Shown: piece after piece, positions 8,767 to 18,545 of the stretch | How the letters are laid out: every line of letters starts with the position of its first letter | Numbering within the stretch: the first letter of the stretch is position 1 | Assembly: GCF_002453355.1 (NCBI RefSeq) | Contig: NZ_DKGQ01000023.1 | Coordinates: 1-27,832 of the forward strand | Length of the DNA: 27,832 nt | Reading direction: 5' to 3' | From: Psychrobacter sp. UBA6766 | GTDB lineage: Bacteria > Pseudomonadota > Gammaproteobacteria > Pseudomonadales > Moraxellaceae | Notes under the pieces: generated by a model | What the model saw: only the letters and a program-made list of their open reading frames with translations | Database searches by the model: none | What the model was told of the DNA's origin: nothing | Position numbers and translations under genes: made by a program

Positions 8767-9416
8767 AACTCACCTCCAGGCACAGTACTAGCGTCAGTCC
8801 CTTCAACCGTTTCTGACTGTACTTTGGTCGTGACAACAAACTGAACATAACTGTCTTCAGGATAAACAGGACGGGGCTGTCCACCAGTAGTAACCGTGTT
8901 TTCTAAGGCAGGCGCCGCTTCATAAGCGCTGATATTTTGCTGAATGTTACTCACGGCTGAATTGCCCATCCACTTACTGCTATCAAGATTACGAATCAAG
9001 CTAGAGACGATATTTGGATTGTCAGCAAGACCTGTTAACGTCAGCACATCGCCTTCGCGTTTTAAATTGGTTAAATAGAGGGCAGACGGTATCGCTTTAG
9101 CAATATCGTCCCATAAACGAACCGGAACCGGGCGCCGACCTTGCAAATCCTGAATAACCTGCATACGCGAGATAATATCTTCACGGCGCTGCTCCAAACT
9201 ATCAATTTCCACCAAGGCTTTATCTAGGCGGGCATTTTCTTGTTCAATCAGCGCATTGGCATCTAATTGTTCATCAAGTTCATTATTAAAATAACTCCAT
9301 GAGGCAAATGCTGCTAATAAAGATAGCAAGGTTACTGCCACCACCAGCGTAATAAATTCTTTATTGCGGCGTTCGCGCTCTTCTTGCCGCCAGGGCAATA
9401 AGTTGATACGAGCCAT
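8763..9416 (-). CDS. pilN: Type IV pilus inner-membrane platform protein PilN
   Basis: Its conserved N-terminus MARINLLPWR is the peptide that docks into the PilM groove. About 217 residues: the docking peptide, a basic stretch, one membrane segment (about 20-42), a periplasmic coiled coil (about 44-80) and a small alpha/beta domain that pairs with PilO. I took the ATG at 9416 because it begins the conserved motif and overlaps the pilM stop by one base (TAATG). An upstream in-frame start at 9446 would lie inside pilM and add ten unconserved residues. Confidence 0.95.
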   Translation of the reverse strand: MARINLLPWRQEERERRNKEFITLVVAVTLLSLLAAFASWSYFNNELDEQLDANALIEQENARLDKALVEIDSLEQRREDIISRMQVIQDLQGRRPVPVRLWDDIAKAIPSALYLTNLKREGDVLTLTGLADNPNIVSSLIRNLDSSKWMGNSAVSNIQQNISAYEAAPALENTVTTGGQPRPVYPEDSYVQFVVTTKVQSETVEGTDASTVPGGEL

Positions 9417-10471
9417 TAGTCGAAGTTCCTTAACGCAAGACCACAAGCGGCCATTAAGCTTGGGGCATCTATCGCCAGTTGCTCATTATCAATGTTCGGA
9501 GCAATAGTCATGTTGATGAATGGATTTGCGATACTGACAGGCACTCCCAATCTTTGCTGTGCCATACCTGCAAGCCCTGTAATGGAGCTACTACCTCCTG
9601 CAAGCACCACATGATCGATGCTGCTGTATTGACTTGATGAAAAGTAAAATTGCAATGAGCGCGTAATCTGTTGGATCGTGTTTTCTATAAATGGTGTTAA
9701 AACGTCGGGATAGTAGTCATCAGGTAAAGTGCGTTCACGTTTGCTGATGGCTGCCTCTTCAGCAGAGAGTCCGTAACGATTCTGAATCGCTTCAGTGAGC
9801 TGAGCGCCACCAAATAACTGCTCACGACTATAGATAAACTCACCGTTTTTAGCAATATACAAAGTGGTTTGATTATGACCAATATCGACTAAAGCCACCA
9901 AGTCAGGCATACTTGGCAAGTTATCTGCCATCAAACCAAAGGCACGCTCAATGGCATGCGACTCAATATCCATGACTTTAGTTTGCAATCCACCAAAAGT
10001 GAGCGCATCGACTCTTTGATCGACGTTTTCTGAACGTGATGCTGCTAGGAGCACTTGCACCATATTGTCATTTATAAGCGAAGGACCCAGTACCTCAAAA
10101 TCCAAATTAACGTCTTCTAAGGGATAAGGAATGTATTGATCAGCATCTAAACGAATCTGAGCTTCACGCTCGACATCGTTAAGGATCATATCCATATCAA
10201 TAATTTTAGTGATTACAGCTGAGCCTGAAACGGCGGTTACAGCACCACTACCCGCAGCTTGGCAGCGGCGTACTAAACTTGCTATAGTATTACCTACCGC
10301 TTCTGTGTCTACAATGAGTTTGTCGACCACTACGCCCTCTGGTAGTGTTTCAATACCGTAAGACTTTAGATGAAATATGCCTTGTTGGCGCTGTATATCA
10401 ACCAACTTTACTGAGGTGGCACAAATATCCACGCCAATCAAATGCTGACTTTTAGAAGTAAATAGCCTCAC
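9416..10471 (-). CDS. pilM: Type IV pilus actin-like ATPase PilM
   Basis: Cytoplasmic actin/FtsA-like nucleotide-binding protein that anchors PilN and connects to the assembly motor. 351 residues. Phosphate-1 motif around residues 11-22 (L-I-G-V-D-I-C-A-T-S-V-K), phosphate-2 motif V-A-L-V-D-I-G-H-N-Q-T-T near residue 190, and adenosine motif V-L-A-G-G-S-S-S near 290. Start is GTG at 10469-10471 with weak upstream AAGG/AGAG. First gene of pilMNOPQ, divergent from the PBP1a gene across a 193-nt gap, an arrangement common in gammaproteobacteria. Confidence 0.95.
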   Translation of the reverse strand: MRLFTSKSQHLIGVDICATSVKLVDIQRQQGIFHLKSYGIETLPEGVVVDKLIVDTEAVGNTIASLVRRCQAAGSGAVTAVSGSAVITKIIDMDMILNDVEREAQIRLDADQYIPYPLEDVNLDFEVLGPSLINDNMVQVLLAASRSENVDQRVDALTFGGLQTKVMDIESHAIERAFGLMADNLPSMPDLVALVDIGHNQTTLYIAKNGEFIYSREQLFGGAQLTEAIQNRYGLSAEEAAISKRERTLPDDYYPDVLTPFIENTIQQITRSLQFYFSSSQYSSIDHVVLAGGSSSITGLAGMAQQRLGVPVSIANPFINMTIAPNIDNEQLAIDAPSLMAACGLALRNFD

Positions 10472-10527
10472 AAACTCTATACCTTATATTAAGTGTACAA
10501 TCTGATAGTTATTTGTAATAATTTAGT

Positions 10528-10556
10528 ACAATACTTTACTTAACAGACATATTCAA
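10528..10556 (-). promoter_or_regulatory. Candidate sigma-70 promoter for pilMNOPQ
   Basis: On the minus strand, TTGAAT (10556-10551), a 17-nt spacer and TATTGT (10533-10528), each 4/6 to consensus. This would give a 5' leader of about 50 nt before the pilM GTG. Seen by eye in AT-rich DNA, where such matches are easy to find. Confidence 0.35.
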
Positions 10557-10597
10557 GCACTTAGATTGCTTATTAAAGCACACTTACACATTTATTA

Positions 10598-10626
10598 TTA
10601 CCTGCCTATTTCGTTCAAGGTATAAT
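10598..10626 (+). promoter_or_regulatory. Candidate promoter for the PBP1a gene
   Basis: Perfect -10 TATAAT at 10621-10626 with a poor -35 (TTACCT at 10598-10603, 17-nt spacer). Predicted start about 33 nt before the ATG at 10665. The gene lacks a clear Shine-Dalgarno. Confidence 0.45.
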
Positions 10627-10664
10627 CTCCTACCTGTTGTAAATTTTAATTGATAAGTCTGATT

Positions 10665-13352
10665 ATGACCAAAAAAAATGCTACCGCTCGTCTCATTCAC
10701 TTTTTGGTGGGGCTTTTCATTGCCTGTTTAGCGTTAGCGCTAATCTTAGCACTCGCCGTACCCATTGGATTTTATGGCATGGCGATGTATTTATCGCCAA
10801 CCTTGCCAAGTATCCAAGAGATAAAAACCGCCAATTTAGAGATGCCCTTACAGATTTATAGTAGTGACGACAAGCTGATTGGTCAGTATGGTAATCGTTT
10901 ATCGCTACCCGTGACCTTTGAAGAAATCCCTGAAGGCTTAACGCATGCTTTTTTAGCAGCAGAAGATGCCACGTTTTTTCAGCACAGCGGTATTAGTATT
11001 AAAGGTCTTGGTCGCGCCGTGACCGAAGTGGTTACTGACGATGAGAGCCAAACGGGCGGCTCAACCATCACCATGCAGGTTGCCAAAAACTATTTTTTAA
11101 GCTCAGAGCGTACCTTAAATCGCAAACTAACTGAGCTGTTTTTAGCCCGTAAAATCGAAGACGAGCTGAGTAAAAACGACATTCTTACCTTATATGTCAA
11201 TAAAATCTATTTAGGTGAAGGGGCTTATGGTATCCGCGCCGCTGCCAAAAAATACTATAGTAAGTCACTTGAGAACCTGACGATTGCCGAAATGGCCATG
11301 TTGGCAGGATTGCCAAAAGCCCCTTCTAAGTACAACCCAGTTGCCAACCCTAGTCGCGCCCTCACACGGCGTAACTGGATTATTGGCCGAATGCACGAGC
11401 TTGGCTATATCACCGAAGCCCAGCACGACGAAGCCATTAATGCCCCAATTGGCATCAACCTTTATCAAGAAAAGCTTGATATGAATATGCCATATTTGGC
11501 AGAAATGACACGATCTGCTTTGGTTGAGCGCTATGGCGAACAAGTCATGAATGGCGGTTGGCGCGTTCGTCTTACCGTTGATAGTGAAGCGCAAAAAGCA
11601 GCAGAAACGGCAATATTGACTGGTTTAGTCGCTTATGAGCATCGTCATGGCTGGCGTGGAGCGGAAGCGAACGATGAGCCCTTAGAGAAATTCCGTCGTT
11701 ATAGCAACATGTCTCCGGCCAAAGTCACCAAAGTCAGTTCGCGCAGTTTCGAAGCAACGCTGCAGTCCGGTGAAAGCGCCACCGTCAATTGGTCTGGTAT
11801 GAGCTGGGCGCGTAAATATATTTCTGCCAATCGCATTGGATACTTTCCGAGTAATGCCAGTCAGATTGTCAGAAAAAACGATATCGTACGCCTCATACCG
11901 ACCGCTAATGGCAATTGGCAATTGAGTCAAATACCAAAAGTGCAGGGCAGTTTGGTTTCATTGAATCCTGAAACCGGCGCTGTTAGAGCATTGGTGGGCG
12001 GTTTTGACTTTAACCATAGTAAATTTAACCGCGCACTTCAAGGCTGGCGGCAACCAGGCTCAACGATTAAGCCGCTGGTTTATACCACTGCCCTAGAAAA
12101 AGGCTACCGCCCAGACAGCATTGTCTCGGATCGCCCAATTCAAGTCGGCGACTGGAAACCCAAAAACTCCGATGGTCGCTTTTTAGGTGATATCACTTTG
12201 CGTCGCGGACTTTATTTATCACGTAACTTAGTGTCTATTCGCCTGCTGCAGGCTATTGGTATTTCTGATGCTCGTAATCTGCTAGATGAGTTTGGACTTG
12301 ATAAAGAAAAACTGCCAACAACGCTATCGTTAGCATTAGGCGCTGGTCAAGCTACTCCGCTACAGATGGCAACAGCTTATTCAACCTTTGCTAATGGTGG
12401 TCATCGTATTCAGCCATACTTCATCGATCAAATTTATAACTATAATAATAAACTGTTATTTCAAGCCAATCCGCAGCAGGCTTGTGCTTTATGTTTCAAT
12501 GAGCAGCTTGAAGATGTCAATAAAAAGCTTATCAAGGAGTATGAAGCAAAAATAGAAGAAAACCAGAAGGTAGCTGATAAAAAATCAGAGAGTGATTTAA
12601 AAGCAGAAAGTAGCGATGACCTAACAGAACAAAGCTCGGTAAAAGATAGTTTTGCCAAAGACAGTAAAGCGTCCGATTTAGATATTTATGATGCAGGCCC
12701 AGATTCAGATCGTCTAAAAGCACCAGCATTACAATATGTACGTGCTGAACAAGCACCGCGTGTCTTAAAGCCTAGAGTGGCTTTTGATATGGCAGATATT
12801 TTACGCGATGTTATCCAGCATGGTACTGCTTTTAAAGCCAGAGCGTTGGGACGTGATGACATTGGCGGTAAAACAGGGACAACGAATGAGGCAAAAGACG
12901 CGTGGTTTGCAGGGTTTCATCCTACCAATGCCACGGTCGTATGGATGGGCTTTGATCAGCCATCCACCTTAGGACGGCGCGAATATGGTGGCGTGGCAGC
13001 GCTTCCCGTCTGGATGGATTTTATGAAAGCCCAGTTAAAAGACACACCCCATCAATGGGTTTCTATCAATAACCGTGCTAAATCTAAAAAACAAAAGCAG
13101 ACTATTATAGAAATGATGAATGAAGGCGCTGCCGAGCTTGAAGACGATGACGCTAATGATGGCAAATCAGCAAAGCCCGTCAAAACCACAACCCAGCAAC
13201 GTAAACCGCCTACGCCCGAACCGACTGAAGAGCAAAAGCAAAATCGCTCTTCAGCCGACAGTCCTAAAATCAGTCGCAATGACGACAGTAGTCCTCAAAA
13301 TAAGCCCTTATCAGTAACGCCGGCTGAGCGCATGCCGCCAATGCCCGAATAA
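10665..13352 (+). CDS. mrcA: Bifunctional penicillin-binding protein 1A
   Basis: Class A PBP (also called ponA) that polymerises and cross-links peptidoglycan. 895 residues from the ATG at 10665; an in-frame TTG at 10650 is less likely. Membrane anchor about 12-38. The GT51 glycosyltransferase domain has catalytic Glu100 in E-D-A-T-F-F and later G-G-S-T-I-T-M-Q and the R-K-x-x-E region. An OB-like domain (about 310-400) follows. The transpeptidase has S466-T-I-K469, S519-R-N521 and K736-T-G738. Two unusual parts: a Lys/Glu/Ser/Asp-rich insert at about 611-690, between the SxN and KTG motifs, and a Pro/Ser/Asn-rich acidic tail (about 810-895). All catalytic motifs are intact. Divergent from pilM, which matches the usual neighbourhood. 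Confidence 0.95.
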   Translation: MTKKNATARLIHFLVGLFIACLALALILALAVPIGFYGMAMYLSPTLPSIQEIKTANLEMPLQIYSSDDKLIGQYGNRLSLPVTFEEIPEGLTHAFLAAEDATFFQHSGISIKGLGRAVTEVVTDDESQTGGSTITMQVAKNYFLSSERTLNRKLTELFLARKIEDELSKNDILTLYVNKIYLGEGAYGIRAAAKKYYSKSLENLTIAEMAMLAGLPKAPSKYNPVANPSRALTRRNWIIGRMHELGYITEAQHDEAINAPIGINLYQEKLDMNMPYLAEMTRSALVERYGEQVMNGGWRVRLTVDSEAQKAAETAILTGLVAYEHRHGWRGAEANDEPLEKFRRYSNMSPAKVTKVSSRSFEATLQSGESATVNWSGMSWARKYISANRIGYFPSNASQIVRKNDIVRLIPTANGNWQLSQIPKVQGSLVSLNPETGAVRALVGGFDFNHSKFNRALQGWRQPGSTIKPLVYTTALEKGYRPDSIVSDRPIQVGDWKPKNSDGRFLGDITLRRGLYLSRNLVSIRLLQAIGISDARNLLDEFGLDKEKLPTTLSLALGAGQATPLQMATAYSTFANGGHRIQPYFIDQIYNYNNKLLFQANPQQACALCFNEQLEDVNKKLIKEYEAKIEENQKVADKKSESDLKAESSDDLTEQSSVKDSFAKDSKASDLDIYDAGPDSDRLKAPALQYVRAEQAPRVLKPRVAFDMADILRDVIQHGTAFKARALGRDDIGGKTGTTNEAKDAWFAGFHPTNATVVWMGFDQPSTLGRREYGGVAALPVWMDFMKAQLKDTPHQWVSINNRAKSKKQKQTIIEMMNEGAAELEDDDANDGKSAKPVKTTTQQRKPPTPEPTEEQKQNRSSADSPKISRNDDSSPQNKPLSVTPAERMPPMPE

Positions 13353-13382
13353 ATAATAGCTATTTTAATTCAACCTAACATT

Positions 13383-13421
13383 AAAAAGGTCTGGCTCAAT
13401 ATCATTTTGCCAGACCTTTTT
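13383..13421 (+). terminator. Terminator of the PBP1a gene
   Basis: Perfect 13-bp stem (13383-13395 with 13409-13421; core GGTCTGGC/GCCAGACC), 13-nt loop and a run of five Ts, 31 nt after the stop codon. The arm symmetry makes it potentially bidirectional, so it could also stop minus-strand reading from the small broken gene. Confidence 0.85.
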
Positions 13422-13496
13422 CTGCGTGCTTAATCTGTATTGATAAAGGTAAAGCCGCTAGTTTCTAGCCTTTAGTCTCTACAGTTTTGAAAGTTA

Positions 13497-13865
13497 TTAA
13501 TACTCCACCATGCCCGCACGCAACTGTTCGATCAGCTCGGCAAACTGCTGGCGCCATTCACGTATGGTTGCTTCATCGGGCAGCCACTGATTGGATAAAG
13601 TAACGACATTAACAATCAAATCAGGCGCTGCTTTTATTCCGCTATTTGCCTTTTCATTTAATACATTCTCAGGTAGCACATTATTAGATAGCTCTACATA
13701 TAAACAGCGCTGATAGGCACACTCTATATCGGCTAAAAAACCCTGCTGCTGTAACTGTTGTAAGCGCTACACTTCAGGTGATATTTGACAGACCAAACGA
13801 CAAAAATATAGTTTTTGATTGGTACGGTCAGCTTGATATTTGGCAACGCGAGTCTTACCTACCAT
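13497..13865 (-). pseudogene. Small gene interrupted by an in-frame amber codon
   Basis: From an ATG at 13865 the minus strand encodes 32 residues (begins MVGKTRVAKYQ, then R-T-N-Q-K-L-Y-F), then TAG at 13767-13769. The same frame then continues open for 89 more codons to a TAA at 13497, ending W-R-Q-Q-F-A-E-L-I-E-Q-L-R. The two halves read as one continuous soluble helical protein of about 120 residues. The 'TNQKLYF' start and 'W...L...' end remind me of the DUF6586-like small proteins near mrcA/rpo genes in Pseudomonas-type bacteria, but that is a weak recollection. Either the gene is dead by a nonsense change, the second half is re-initiated internally, or this is a sequencing error. Function unknown. 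Confidence 0.5.
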
Positions 13866-14098
13866 GCGCCTATCCTTATTATTTAGTGATTAAGTTAAAT
13901 GAGCTGAAGTCTTTTTACAAAAATGACGAGCATCATCGTGAATTTTTCAAACAACTTTTACGAAAATGAATAGAGTTACTTACTAAGCCTTACCTTTTAA
14001 TAAAGATATTCGTTTAAAAACTATCTATACAGCAGTTTACTATTTTGTTACCTTTCTTTCTAGAAAAATAATTTACCTCATCTGTTTCTTTAATCCAT
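13866..14098. other. Convergent spacer with no gene seen
   Basis: AT-rich spacer upstream (minus sense) of the broken small gene. I see no convincing coding region or RNA; a plus-strand reading frame here overlaps the broken gene antisense and lacks a ribosome site. Confidence 0.5.
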
Positions 14099-14128
14099 AA
14101 AAAAGCCAGCAACTTAGGCTGGCTTTTT
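14099..14128 (-). terminator. Terminator of the rpoBC operon
   Basis: Perfect stem AAAAAGCCAGC/GCTGGCTTTTT with a 7-nt loop, about 30 nt past the rpoC stop, followed by a T run on the minus strand. Confidence 0.88.
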
Positions 14129-14157
14129 CATTTATCAATAACTACACATTGTCTAGA

Positions 14158-17100
14158 TTAGTGATTACCCTGATTAAGCTCTTGGGCGAACGCTTCATCA
14201 AAGCTTGCAAAGTCTTTGCTATCCGTACTGCCTGTCATATCAAAGGCTGCATTTAAATCGTTATCTTGAAGTCTTTGATCGGCTTTTTCTTTACGGGTTT
14301 TATGATAAGCAAGGCCCGTACCAGCAGGAATCAATCGGCCAACAACCACGTTCTCTTTTAGCCCACGAAGCTCATCCACTTTGCCTGTCACAGCTGCTGC
14401 TGTTAGGACACGAGTAGTCTCCTGGAACGACGCTGCTGAGATAAAGCTTTCAGTTGCCAGACTTGCTTTGGTAATACCAAGCAATTGACGCTCATACTTA
14501 ACTGGGAATTTATCTTCTGCTTCTAGTTTAGCATTCAATGCTTTTACATCAGCGTATTCGACCTGATCACCTTTAAAGTAGCTTGAGTCACCGCCATCCG
14601 TTACTTCAACTTTACGTAGCATCTGACGAATGATAACTTCGATGTGCTTATCGTTGATTTTTACGCCTTGTAAGCGATAAACGTCCTGTACTTCATTCAC
14701 GATATAGTCAGCAAGCGCAGTTTGTCCTTTCAGACGTAAGATATCATGCGGATTTTGTGGACCATCAGCAATAACCTCACCACGAGCAACGGTTTCGTTT
14801 TCGAAGACGTTAATTTGACGCCATTTCGGGATTAGCTCTTCATGAACTTCACCATCTTCATTAGTAATAATGAAGCGGTTTTTACCTTTGGTCTCTTTAC
14901 CAAAGCTTACAACACCGGTCATTTCTGCCATGATAGCGTGATCTTTCGGACGGCGTGCTTCAAATAAATCAGCAACACGTGGTAGACCACCAGTAATATC
15001 TTTGGTTCCTGAAGACGCTTGTGGTACACGGCCTAGAATCGAACCGGCTGCTACTTTTTCGCCATCGCTAACGCGGATGATGGTTTCAGCTGGTAGGAAG
15101 TAAACTACCTCTTTACCTTCATCGGTGTTCAATATAATCGCCGGACGTAAGTCTTTGGCTGAGCTTGAACGATCACGCGTGGCTAGAATCTCAAACGAGC
15201 TCATACCAGTTGCTTCATCGACTTTAACCGTTGCTGTTGAACCATCAACGATATCACTAAAGCGTGCTGTACCCGCAAATTCTGTGATAATTGGATGCGT
15301 ATGCGGATCCCATTTAGCGATGGTTTGACCGCCTTCGACCTGCTCTTCGTTCTTAACCAATACGCTTGAACCATAAGGAACTTTATAGCGCTCACGCTCA
15401 CGACCAAGCTCATCGGTCAATGCCAGCTCAGCTGAACGCGACACGATAACCAAGTGACCATCGGTATGTTGCACCGTTTTCATGTTTTCAAAGTGTACTT
15501 GGCCAGCATTTCGAGCTGAAATACTGTTGTCCACAGAAGCCGAACTTGCTGCACCACCGACGTGGAACGTACGCATCGTTAACTGAGTACCAGGTTCACC
15601 AATAGACTGCGCTGCCATGACACCGACTGATTCGCCGATATTCACTTTATGACCGCGAGCAAGGTCACGACCATAGCACTGTGAACATACGCCATGCTCA
15701 ACATCACAAGTAATAACTGAGCGTACCCAGATATCATCGATCGCGTTGTTATCAAGTACATTTACCCAATACTCATCGATCAAGGTACCAGCTGGAATCA
15801 GCACTTTCTCAGCGTCATCGTTATAAGTAACATCACGAGCAGTTACACGACCAAGAACAAGCTCACCTAGTTTCTCGATGATCTCACCACCTTGGATATG
15901 TGGCTTCATGAGCAAGCCTTCCTCAGTACCGCAATCTTCGCTGGTAATCACCAAATCTTGTGCCACATCGACCAAACGACGCGTCAAATAACCTGAGTTA
16001 GCAGTTTTTAGTGCCGTATCCGCAAGACCTTTACGCGCACCATGCGTTGAGATGAAGTACTGAAGTACCGTCAAACCTTCACGGAAGTTGGCTTTAATTG
16101 GTGTTTCAATGATTGAGCCATCCGGTTTTGCCATCAAACCACGCATTCCTGCTAACTGACGAATCTGTGCCGCACTACCACGAGCACCAGAATCTGACAT
16201 GATAAAGATAGAGTTAAACGATTTTTGCTCGTCTTCTTCACCTTTGGCATTGATAACTTTATCCGTTGCCAAGTTGTCCATCATTGCTTTGGCGACTTTG
16301 TCATTGGTACGTGACCAAATATCGACGACTTTGTTATAACGCTCACCAGCGGTCACAAAACCTTGCTCAAACTGGTCTTCAATTTCACGAACTTCCGCCT
16401 CGGCGGTTTCGATGATTTGTTTTTTCAGCGGTGGAATGACCATGTCATCGATACCGATAGACACGCCAGATAAGGTTGCTTGCGCAAAACCAAGGTACAT
16501 CAATTGGTCAGCAAACATGACACTTTCTTTCACACCAACTTTACGGTAGCAAGAGTTGATCAATTTAGAGATGTTTTTCTTAGTCATCTCTTCGTTACAC
16601 TCATCGAACGCCATGCCTTTAGGCATGATGTTCCAGATAAGTAGACGGCCAGCGACGGTATCTTGCATCTTGACTTCTTTGGTCTCATTACCTTCGTCGT
16701 CGACATGAGTTTCCGTCACACGCACTTTAATCTTAGCGTTAACATGTAAATCGTTTGAGCCAATCGCACGCAATGCTTCATTAACGGTGGCAAAAATCAT
16801 GCCCTCGCCTTTGGCATTGATTGATGAACGGCTGATATAATACAAACCAAGTACAACGTCTTGTGATGGTACGATGATTGGATCACCGTTCGCAGGAGAC
16901 AAGATGTTATTGGTTGACATCATCAAGGCACGTGATTCAAGCTGTGCTTCTAGCGTCAATGGCACGTGAACGGCCATTTGGTCGCCATCAAAGTCGGCGT
17001 TGAACGCAGTACAAACCAAAGGATGAAGCTGAATCGCTTTACCTTCGATTAGTACTGGCTCAAATGCTTGAAGACCCAAACGGTGAAGCGTTGGCGCACG

Positions 17101-18378
17101 GTTTAGGAGTACTGGATGCTCACGGATAACCATGGCCAGCATATCCCACACTTGCGGCTCTTCACGCTCTACCATCTTTTTAGCGGCTTTAATCGTTGTC
17201 GCTAAACCATGAGACAATAGTTTGTTATAAGTAAATGGTTTGAATAGCTCAAGTGCCATTTTCTTCGGTAGACCACACTGATGTAGACGCAGGGTCGGAC
17301 CTACAACAATCACCGAACGACCAGAGTAGTCAACACGCTTACCAAGTAAGTTCTGACGGAAACGACCTTGTTTACCTTTGATCATATCTGCCAAAGATTT
17401 TAACGGGCGCTTATTACTACCGGTAATCGCACGACCGCGGCGACCGTTATCTAGCAAGGCATCAACTGATTCTTGCAACATACGTTTTTCGTTACGAACG
17501 ATGATATCAGGAGCGCTAAGCTCTAATAAACGTTTTAGACGGTTATTACGGTTGATCACACGGCGATACAAATCGTTTAGATCTGAAGTCGCAAAACGGC
17601 CGCCTTCTAGTGGTACTAGCGGGCGCAAATCTGGTGGTAGTACTGGTAAAATATTCATTACCATCCACTCAGGCTTGTTATTAGAATCACGGAATGCTTC
17701 TAATAATTTAAGACGCTTAGACATCTTTTTAAGCTTGGTCTCAGAGCCGGTTTGCGGAATGGCTTCACGCAGCTCATCAATTTCGATATCTAAATCGATG
17801 TCTTTTAACAAGTCTTGAACGGCTTCAGCACCCATTTTGGCCGTGAACTCATCGCCAAACTCTTCAAGGGCTTTATAATAATCTTCATCATCAAGCAACT
17901 GATACTTCTCTAAAGAAGTCAGACCAGGTTCTGTGACGATATAGCTTTCAAAATAAAGCACACGCTCGATATCACGAAGCGTCATGTCTAGTAATAGACC
18001 GATGCGGCTTGGTAATGATTTTAAGAACCAAATATGCGCCACAGGACTGGCTAGGTCGATATGACCCATTCGATCACGGCGGACTTTAGCGGTTGTGACT
18101 TCAACGCCACATTTTTCACAGATAACGCCTTGGAACTTACGGCGCTTATACTTACCACACAGACATTCAAAATCTTTTACTGGACCAAAAATTTTGGCAC
18201 AGAAAAGACCGTCACGCTCAGGCTTAAAAGTACGATAGTTAATCGTTTCTGGTTTTTTAACTTCACCGTGTGACCATGATTTGATCACATCAGGTGAAGC
18301 TAACGTAATTTGAATACTGTCAAATTCATGGTTACCGTTGCCGGTAGGGCTTTGCATGATATCGAGTAAATCTTTCAA
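14158..18378 (-). CDS. rpoC: RNA polymerase beta' subunit
   Basis: Largest catalytic subunit of RNA polymerase. 1406 residues, close to the E. coli length. N-terminal zinc-binding cysteines C72, C74, C87 and C90; active-site NADFDGD at 460-466 with Mg-binding D462, D464 and D466. The bridge-helix/trigger-loop region and the second zinc site (E-H-G-V-C-S-Q-C-Y-G) are intact. The start is TTG at 18376-18378, supported by GGAG seven bases upstream and by the conserved MKDLLDI N-terminus. The gap to rpoB is 167 nt, longer than usual, with no clear terminator, so co-transcription with rpoB is expected. No truncation or odd insertions noticed. Confidence 0.98.
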   Translation of the reverse strand: MKDLLDIMQSPTGNGNHEFDSIQITLASPDVIKSWSHGEVKKPETINYRTFKPERDGLFCAKIFGPVKDFECLCGKYKRRKFQGVICEKCGVEVTTAKVRRDRMGHIDLASPVAHIWFLKSLPSRIGLLLDMTLRDIERVLYFESYIVTEPGLTSLEKYQLLDDEDYYKALEEFGDEFTAKMGAEAVQDLLKDIDLDIEIDELREAIPQTGSETKLKKMSKRLKLLEAFRDSNNKPEWMVMNILPVLPPDLRPLVPLEGGRFATSDLNDLYRRVINRNNRLKRLLELSAPDIIVRNEKRMLQESVDALLDNGRRGRAITGSNKRPLKSLADMIKGKQGRFRQNLLGKRVDYSGRSVIVVGPTLRLHQCGLPKKMALELFKPFTYNKLLSHGLATTIKAAKKMVEREEPQVWDMLAMVIREHPVLLNRAPTLHRLGLQAFEPVLIEGKAIQLHPLVCTAFNADFDGDQMAVHVPLTLEAQLESRALMMSTNNILSPANGDPIIVPSQDVVLGLYYISRSSINAKGEGMIFATVNEALRAIGSNDLHVNAKIKVRVTETHVDDEGNETKEVKMQDTVAGRLLIWNIMPKGMAFDECNEEMTKKNISKLINSCYRKVGVKESVMFADQLMYLGFAQATLSGVSIGIDDMVIPPLKKQIIETAEAEVREIEDQFEQGFVTAGERYNKVVDIWSRTNDKVAKAMMDNLATDKVINAKGEEDEQKSFNSIFIMSDSGARGSAAQIRQLAGMRGLMAKPDGSIIETPIKANFREGLTVLQYFISTHGARKGLADTALKTANSGYLTRRLVDVAQDLVITSEDCGTEEGLLMKPHIQGGEIIEKLGELVLGRVTARDVTYNDDAEKVLIPAGTLIDEYWVNVLDNNAIDDIWVRSVITCDVEHGVCSQCYGRDLARGHKVNIGESVGVMAAQSIGEPGTQLTMRTFHVGGAASSASVDNSISARNAGQVHFENMKTVQHTDGHLVIVSRSAELALTDELGRERERYKVPYGSSVLVKNEEQVEGGQTIAKWDPHTHPIITEFAGTARFSDIVDGSTATVKVDEATGMSSFEILATRDRSSSAKDLRPAIILNTDEGKEVVYFLPAETIIRVSDGEKVAAGSILGRVPQASSGTKDITGGLPRVADLFEARRPKDHAIMAEMTGVVSFGKETKGKNRFIITNEDGEVHEELIPKWRQINVFENETVARGEVIADGPQNPHDILRLKGQTALADYIVNEVQDVYRLQGVKINDKHIEVIIRQMLRKVEVTDGGDSSYFKGDQVEYADVKALNAKLEAEDKFPVKYERQLLGITKASLATESFISAASFQETTRVLTAAAVTGKVDELRGLKENVVVGRLIPAGTGLAYHKTRKEKADQRLQDNDLNAAFDMTGSTDSKDFASFDEAFAQELNQGNH

Positions 18379-18545
18379 GTTGCTTCTCCGTTATCTTTAT
18401 AATCATCTGACAGCGTATTATGAGCGCGGCTAAGATGAATGAAGGCAATGAATAGGGTTGAGACAAATTACTAAAAGCAGCAGCAATAAAGCAGACTGCC
18501 TTTAGTGGACAACTAAGTTAAACAGCAATTTTGCCTGCGTTAGTT

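Noticed and set aside
13778..13969. 63-codon plus-strand open frame between mrcA and rpoC
   Set aside because: The first part is antisense to the broken small gene, no recognisable sequence, and no convincing ribosome site.
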